9,700 bases of DNA from an uncultured Odoribacter sp. (GTDB taxonomy: Bacteria > Bacteroidota > Bacteroidia > Bacteroidales > Marinifilaceae), in contig CAJKZL010000080.1 in assembly GCA_905204385.1 (NCBI GenBank), positions 1 to 9,700 of the forward strand, written 5' to 3'. Position 1 is the first letter of the stretch; each line of letters starts with the position of its first letter. Shown here piece after piece: positions 6,280 through 9,700 of the stretch. The translations under genes were made by a program, and so were the position numbers. The notes under the pieces were generated by a model. That model saw only the letters and a program-made list of their open reading frames with translations, did no database searches and was not told where the DNA came from.

Positions 6280-6708
6280 ATGTGTAGACACAAAAAAATT
6301 CTCAGACATTTTATTTTTCTTTTCTTCCTCTTGATGGAGGGGGCTCAACTTTCCGGCGCTGTGATAAAGGGAAAGATCATCGACAAACAGACCCGCGAGC
6401 CTTTGGCGGGCGCCACGATCCAGGTAGCGGGGAGTGACCGGGGAACGGCTGCGGATCCGGATGGAAATTACAGTCTGGATATCAGGGAAGGCACTTACTC
6501 CTTTGTCGTAAGATTTATAGGGTATAAAGATTTGGTACAAGAATCTGTAAAAGTGGCTCGGGTAACGGAGTTGTATTTTGAACTTGAACCGGACAGCGAG
6601 ACGCTGGAAGAAGTGAAGGTGACGGCCCGCAAGAATGCAGAGAACGAGCGTGTGTTGTTGATGGAAAGGCAAAATGCTGTTGCGGCTATAGAAAACATAG
6701 GAGCTTAG
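6280..6708 (+). CDS. N-terminal fragment of the TonB-dependent receptor
   Basis: If the TAG is obeyed, this 142-residue product is made. Residues 1-27 (MCRHKKILRHFIFLFFLLME then GAQLSGA) form a signal peptide. Residues 28-103 form a carboxypeptidase-regulatory-like beta-sandwich, seen in VIKGKIIDKQTREPLAGATI, then GTAADPDGNYSLDI and FVVRFIGYKDL. Residues 109-117 (LEEVKVTAR) look like the TonB box that contacts TonB through the periplasm. The rest is the linker to the plug and ends ENIGA-stop. Alone it would be a soluble periplasmic domain with no transport function, although it could in principle compete for TonB. The ATG start lies 22 bases after a weak promoter box and 34 bases after an inverted repeat. 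I regard it as part of a broken gene rather than a separate protein. Confidence 0.6.
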   Translation: MCRHKKILRHFIFLFFLLMEGAQLSGAVIKGKIIDKQTREPLAGATIQVAGSDRGTAADPDGNYSLDIREGTYSFVVRFIGYKDLVQESVKVARVTELYFELEPDSETLEEVKVTARKNAENERVLLMERQNAVAAIENIGA

Positions 6709-6711
6709 GAG

Positions 6712-8976
6712 ATGAGTATAAAGGGTGTTTCCAATGCAGAGGAAGGCGTAAAAAAGCTCACCGGTAGTTCTGTTGCCGGAGCGGGACAGTTGATCGTGCG
6801 CGGACTGGGGGACCGGTATAGTACGACTACGTTGAACGGGTTGCCTATCGCTTCTCCGAATCCGGATAATAAGCTGATCCCCCTGGATTTGTTTCCGGCG
6901 GCTACGGTGAAGAATATTACGGTGAGTAAGGTATATGCCGTTTCGGCCTTTGCAGATTATTCCGGTGCCCATATCGATATCGGCACGAAGGTACATGCGG
7001 GAGAGGATTTTTTTTCGGCAGGAGCTAGCGGCGGGGGTGCGTTCAATACGATAGGAAAAGGTTTTTATTTCAGTGACCGGAAGGGCAATTTGTTGAAGAC
7101 CGGGAATATAGATTCGCGTTATCTCCATATGCCTTATTCGTCCTTTGAAGAAAAAGTAAAAGAGCAGGATATCTTCGGGACTTCTTTTGCAATCGGTAAA
7201 AAAACGGCTTTACCGGATTTCAGTGCCCATCTGGGATGGGGAAAAGGTATAGGTAGGTTGAATGTGCTTTTGTCGGTGGGGGCCGGACAGGAAAAACAAA
7301 TCCTGGAAGATGCTTTTATACAGCAGCTTACTGCTCAGTGGCGGGTTTTGAATCACTTTGATTATAATCGTTATGTGACCAAATTCAAAGTAGCGGCTTT
7401 GGCGGGATTGAGCTATGATTTCCGCTCGGGCGGACAGGTGAATTACTCCTTGTTTTATGCCCGCAATGCCATCGACGAATTCATGGAGAGGGACGGATTC
7501 GATTCGGAGGGAGTTCCTTTAAAAGGTAGTAACAGCATTTATCATGCTTACCGTTTACTCAATCAGCAGTTGAGCGGGCATCATGAATGGAGAGAAAAAT
7601 GGGAATTGGAGTGGGCTGCTTCGTATGGGATGACAGGGAGCGATGAGCCCGACAGGCGGCAGGTGATGTTCCGTAAAGAGGAAGGAACGGGAAAGTTGAG
7701 CCTTTTTTTGCTGAATCAGCAGGAAACGATGCGTTATTTCGGGGAATTGGACGAGGATGAGGCGGTTGGCGACGTGAAACTGGTTTATCGTTTCGGGGAG
7801 AAGAACAAGTTGCATATCGGTGGTACTTTTAAGCAGAAAGTCCGGGATTTCGGTTGTGTCAGTTTTTATTATAACCTGGACCGCTTGCCTGCACCTGAGA
7901 TTGCCGATATTTACGATACGGACGGCTACCTGAATTTCGGAAATATAGAGAACGGAAATATTGTAGTGAAAAGGAGTTATCAACCGCGTAACCGGTATAA
8001 AGCGGAGAGTCGGGTATATGCGGGTTTTGCGGAGGTCGATTTTTTTCCGCTGCCGTCTTTGCTGGTGAATGCAGGAGTGCGTTACGAACGGGTGAAGCAA
8101 GATGTGGATTACTATGACGATGGAAGCATGCCGCAAAATTCCGATTTGACGACGGGAGATTTTTTCCCGGCATTGAATATCAGATATTCCCTGGATGAAC
8201 GAAACAGTTTGCGTCTGGCAGTTTCGCGCACAGTGACCCGTCCGGCTTTTGTGGAAATGGCTCCTTTCCTTTATCGCGAATCGTACGGTAGTGCCGCTAT
8301 TCGGGGGAATGCGGGCATCCGCAACGGTTATAATCTCAATGTGGACCTGCGTTACGATTTTTTTTCCGCGAAGAGTGGAGATCTCTTTTCTGCTACCCTC
8401 TACTTTAAACAGTTGGACGATCCTATCGAGCGGGTGCAGGAAGCTGAGGGAGGTTCTGCCGTTCATACTTTCCGGAATGCCGACAACGGTGTGGCTATGG
8501 GGGTCGAAGTAGAGATGCGCAAAGAACTTTTCAAAAATTTTCGGTTAGGGCTTAACGGTTCGTATATGTATACGGATGTCAAATTACCGGAAGGCGGAGG
8601 CATTTACACCGACAATCAAAGGGCTTTGCAGGGTGCTTCTCCTTATCTGGCGAATGCGGACGTGAGTTATGCTCCTTATTTCCGGGAGGGAAAAGACCGG
8701 ATGGTTCTGGCTTTAGTGTATAATGTACAGGGACCGCGCATTCATGCCGTCGGGATTTTCAACCTGGGGGATACCAAACAACTGGCTTTGCATATGCTGG
8801 ATTTTGTCGGAAGCTATAATATAGGCCGACATTGGAGTTTGAAGTTGACGGTAAAGGATTTGCTGAATAGCCGGGTCCGATTCCGGCAGGATATACAGCA
8901 GGTTCGGGAGAAACGGGTCGTAGAGGCTTTCCGGCCAGGGACAAGGGCTGAAATCGGACTTGCCTTTAAATGGTAA
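6712..8976 (+). CDS. Plug and barrel fragment of the TonB-dependent receptor
   Basis: This 754-residue frame begins one codon after the TAG. Residues 1-100 are the plug, with the strongly conserved block GQLIVRGLGDRYSTTTLNGL (25-44) followed by PIASPNPDNKLIPLDLFP, then VKNITVSKVYAVSAFADYSG. The rest is barrel with alternating strands rich in aromatic residues and Gly, ending LAFKW, a normal C-terminal outer-membrane strand. It has no signal peptide, so if translated alone it would stay in the cytoplasm. Restart at the ATG at 6712 is conceivable: AGGAG at 6699-6703 is 8 bases upstream, a good Shine-Dalgarno spacing, though Bacteroidetes depend little on such sites. A working receptor needs read-through or a repaired codon. 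A lipoprotein gene follows 94 bases later on the same strand with no terminator, so the two are probably co-transcribed. The ligand is unknown. Confidence 0.6.
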   Translation: MSIKGVSNAEEGVKKLTGSSVAGAGQLIVRGLGDRYSTTTLNGLPIASPNPDNKLIPLDLFPAATVKNITVSKVYAVSAFADYSGAHIDIGTKVHAGEDFFSAGASGGGAFNTIGKGFYFSDRKGNLLKTGNIDSRYLHMPYSSFEEKVKEQDIFGTSFAIGKKTALPDFSAHLGWGKGIGRLNVLLSVGAGQEKQILEDAFIQQLTAQWRVLNHFDYNRYVTKFKVAALAGLSYDFRSGGQVNYSLFYARNAIDEFMERDGFDSEGVPLKGSNSIYHAYRLLNQQLSGHHEWREKWELEWAASYGMTGSDEPDRRQVMFRKEEGTGKLSLFLLNQQETMRYFGELDEDEAVGDVKLVYRFGEKNKLHIGGTFKQKVRDFGCVSFYYNLDRLPAPEIADIYDTDGYLNFGNIENGNIVVKRSYQPRNRYKAESRVYAGFAEVDFFPLPSLLVNAGVRYERVKQDVDYYDDGSMPQNSDLTTGDFFPALNIRYSLDERNSLRLAVSRTVTRPAFVEMAPFLYRESYGSAAIRGNAGIRNGYNLNVDLRYDFFSAKSGDLFSATLYFKQLDDPIERVQEAEGGSAVHTFRNADNGVAMGVEVEMRKELFKNFRLGLNGSYMYTDVKLPEGGGIYTDNQRALQGASPYLANADVSYAPYFREGKDRMVLALVYNVQGPRIHAVGIFNLGDTKQLALHMLDFVGSYNIGRHWSLKLTVKDLLNSRVRFRQDIQQVREKRVVEAFRPGTRAEIGLAFKW

Positions 8977-9070
8977 GCAGGCTGTCAAAAAAAGGTTTAT
9001 AGAATAAAGAAAAGAGAAGTCGAGTGACTTAGTTTGAATATATGTATGTTAATCTTAAAGTAAAAAAAGT

Positions 9071-9700
9071 ATGAAAGGAAATTCTTTTAAATGGATGTCA
9101 TGGGCTGTAACGGCTTTGGTTTGTGGTTCTGTGATGGCGGCTTGCAGTGATGATAACGGAGAGGAAAGCGACGGCGGGAGTGAAGGCGAGGTTGTTATGG
9201 AAAACGGGAGCGTATTGTCGGGCATGGTGGCTGAGGGAAAAACCGTTATACTACCGGCAGGTTGCCATTTTAAGCTATCCGGGGGATATGCGGTGAAGGA
9301 AGGGGCTAAGCTGAAAATAGAAAAAGGAGTGACGATTACGGCAGTCAAAGACGATGTAGCCGATTATATCCTGGTGGAGCAAGGAGGGTATATCGATGCC
9401 CAGGGAACAGTGGAGGAACCGATTGTGATGACGGCGGAAGAAAAGGCTCCCGGCGGTTGGGGTGGTTTGCATATCTGTGGTTACTCGCACACCAACAGAG
9501 GATCGGGTACGAAGTCTGAAATCGGAAATGCTCCTTATGGTGGGGATAAAGAGGAGGATAACTCGGGTGTCCTGCGGTATATCCGTTTGGAATATACCGG
9601 TTTTTCCTTCGATGACGAGCATGAGTCTAACGGGGTATCTTTCTACGGAGTGGGTAGCGGGACGACTGTCGAAAGCCTGCAATCGTATAGAGGTGCTGAC
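9071..9700 (+). CDS. Surface-exposed lipoprotein with parallel beta-helix-like repeats, partial
   Basis: The frame is open from the ATG at 9071 to the window edge, giving the first 210 residues. Residues 1-24 are a lipoprotein signal peptide; Cys25 follows VMAA, a weak but usable lipobox. The next residues, SDDNGEESDGGSEGE, match the acidic lipoprotein export signal described for Bacteroidetes surface lipoproteins, so the protein probably sits on the outside of the outer membrane. Residues 48-122 show short strands turning at Gly, such as LSGGYAVKEGAKLKIEKGVT, as in a right-handed parallel beta-helix. The later blocks PGGWGGLHICG (127-137), SGVLRYIRLEYTG (165-177) and GVSFYGVGSGTTVESLQ (188-204) recall a family of Bacteroidetes lipoproteins often found next to TonB-dependent receptors; I state this from memory. 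Its position after the receptor suggests a ligand-capturing partner. The substrate is unknown and the gene probably extends well beyond the window. Confidence 0.82.
   Translation, partial: MKGNSFKWMSWAVTALVCGSVMAACSDDNGEESDGGSEGEVVMENGSVLSGMVAEGKTVILPAGCHFKLSGGYAVKEGAKLKIEKGVTITAVKDDVADYILVEQGGYIDAQGTVEEPIVMTAEEKAPGGWGGLHICGYSHTNRGSGTKSEIGNAPYGGDKEEDNSGVLRYIRLEYTGFSFDDEHESNGVSFYGVGSGTTVESLQSYRGAD

Larger units (their letters stand above)
6280..8976 (+). pseudogene. TonB-dependent outer-membrane receptor interrupted by an in-frame amber stop
   Basis: Read as one unit this is an 898-codon TonB-dependent receptor with a TAG at codon 143 (6706-6708). Both halves are in the same reading frame, with no insertion or deletion between them, and together they give a full receptor: signal peptide, carboxypeptidase-regulatory-like domain, TonB-box-like segment, plug and 22-strand-type barrel ending in LAFKW. 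Such a protein would import a ligand across the outer membrane using TonB energy. The stop falls in the conserved entry to the plug, between ENIGA and EMSIKGVSN. From memory, homologues have Lys here, so one AAG-to-TAG change would explain it; CAG or GAG are one change away too. The 754 codons beyond the stop show no other damage, so the lesion is recent, is a sequencing error, or is read through. TAG ends nuoA and the gene at 3516 normally, so codon reassignment is unlikely. Confidence 0.8.

Noticed and set aside
6037..7128. Minus-strand open frame of 363 codons antisense to the receptor start
   Set aside because: It overlaps the receptor signal peptide, regulatory-like domain and plug, which are clearly coding on the plus strand. 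The product has the Arg/His/Ser-rich look of an antisense frame and no domain.
7555..8466. Minus-strand open frame of 303 codons within the receptor barrel
   Set aside because: It is antisense to well-formed barrel strands and shows no start context or family motif.
6280..8976. TAG reassigned to an amino acid in this genome
   Set aside because: nuoA and the gene ending at 3516 both end naturally at TAG, and nuoA ends at the expected family length there.
9017..9030. AAGTC-GAGT-GACTT dyad between the receptor and lipoprotein genes
   Set aside because: Five-base arms are too short to support a terminator or operator and no T-run follows.

Overview
The window looks like a chromosomal segment of an anaerobic gut-type member of the Bacteroidetes, most likely order Bacteroidales. 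The grounds are the complex I gene order A-B-CD-H with a fused nuoCD, a SusC-style TonB-dependent receptor with an N-terminal carboxypeptidase-regulatory-like domain, a 6-bladed beta-propeller lipoprotein, a lipoprotein with an acidic surface-export signal, and two TAnnTTTG promoter -7 boxes of the Bacteroidetes primary sigma factor. I cannot name the genus safely.

Region 1 (1-3341, minus strand) is the start of a complex I operon, transcribed right to left: nuoA, nuoB, fused nuoCD and nuoH. nuoH runs off the left edge. The NADH-input genes nuoE, nuoF and nuoG are absent from their usual place between nuoCD and nuoH, so only membrane and quinone-side modules are visible. The leader (3342-3515) carries two perfect inverted repeats and a spaced direct repeat, but no promoter I can name.

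Region 2 (3516-5945, minus strand) holds three separate genes: a small secreted protein of unknown function with a GTG start, a 6-bladed beta-propeller lipoprotein, and a HAD-family sugar-phosphatase or phosphomutase-like enzyme. A strong hairpin at 5125-5144 separates the HAD gene from the lipoprotein gene. A clear promoter box at 6027-6034 shows that the HAD protein starts near 5945, not at the longest possible start.

Region 3 (5946-6279) is a 334-base divergent intergenic region with a perfect CUUG-type hairpin and a 10+10 bp inverted repeat just upstream of the receptor gene.

Region 4 (6280-9700, plus strand) is an outer-membrane receptor plus surface lipoprotein pair. The receptor gene is complete from signal peptide to last barrel strand but is cut by one in-frame TAG at 6706-6708, at the junction of the N-terminal domain and the plug. 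The downstream 754 codons are otherwise intact, which suggests a recent nonsense mutation, a sequencing error or read-through. The lipoprotein (9071 onward, truncated by the window) resembles a parallel beta-helix and probably works with the receptor on an unknown ligand. I see no tRNA, rRNA, CRISPR array or transposase. The amber-interrupted receptor with its partner lipoprotein is the observation most worth following up.
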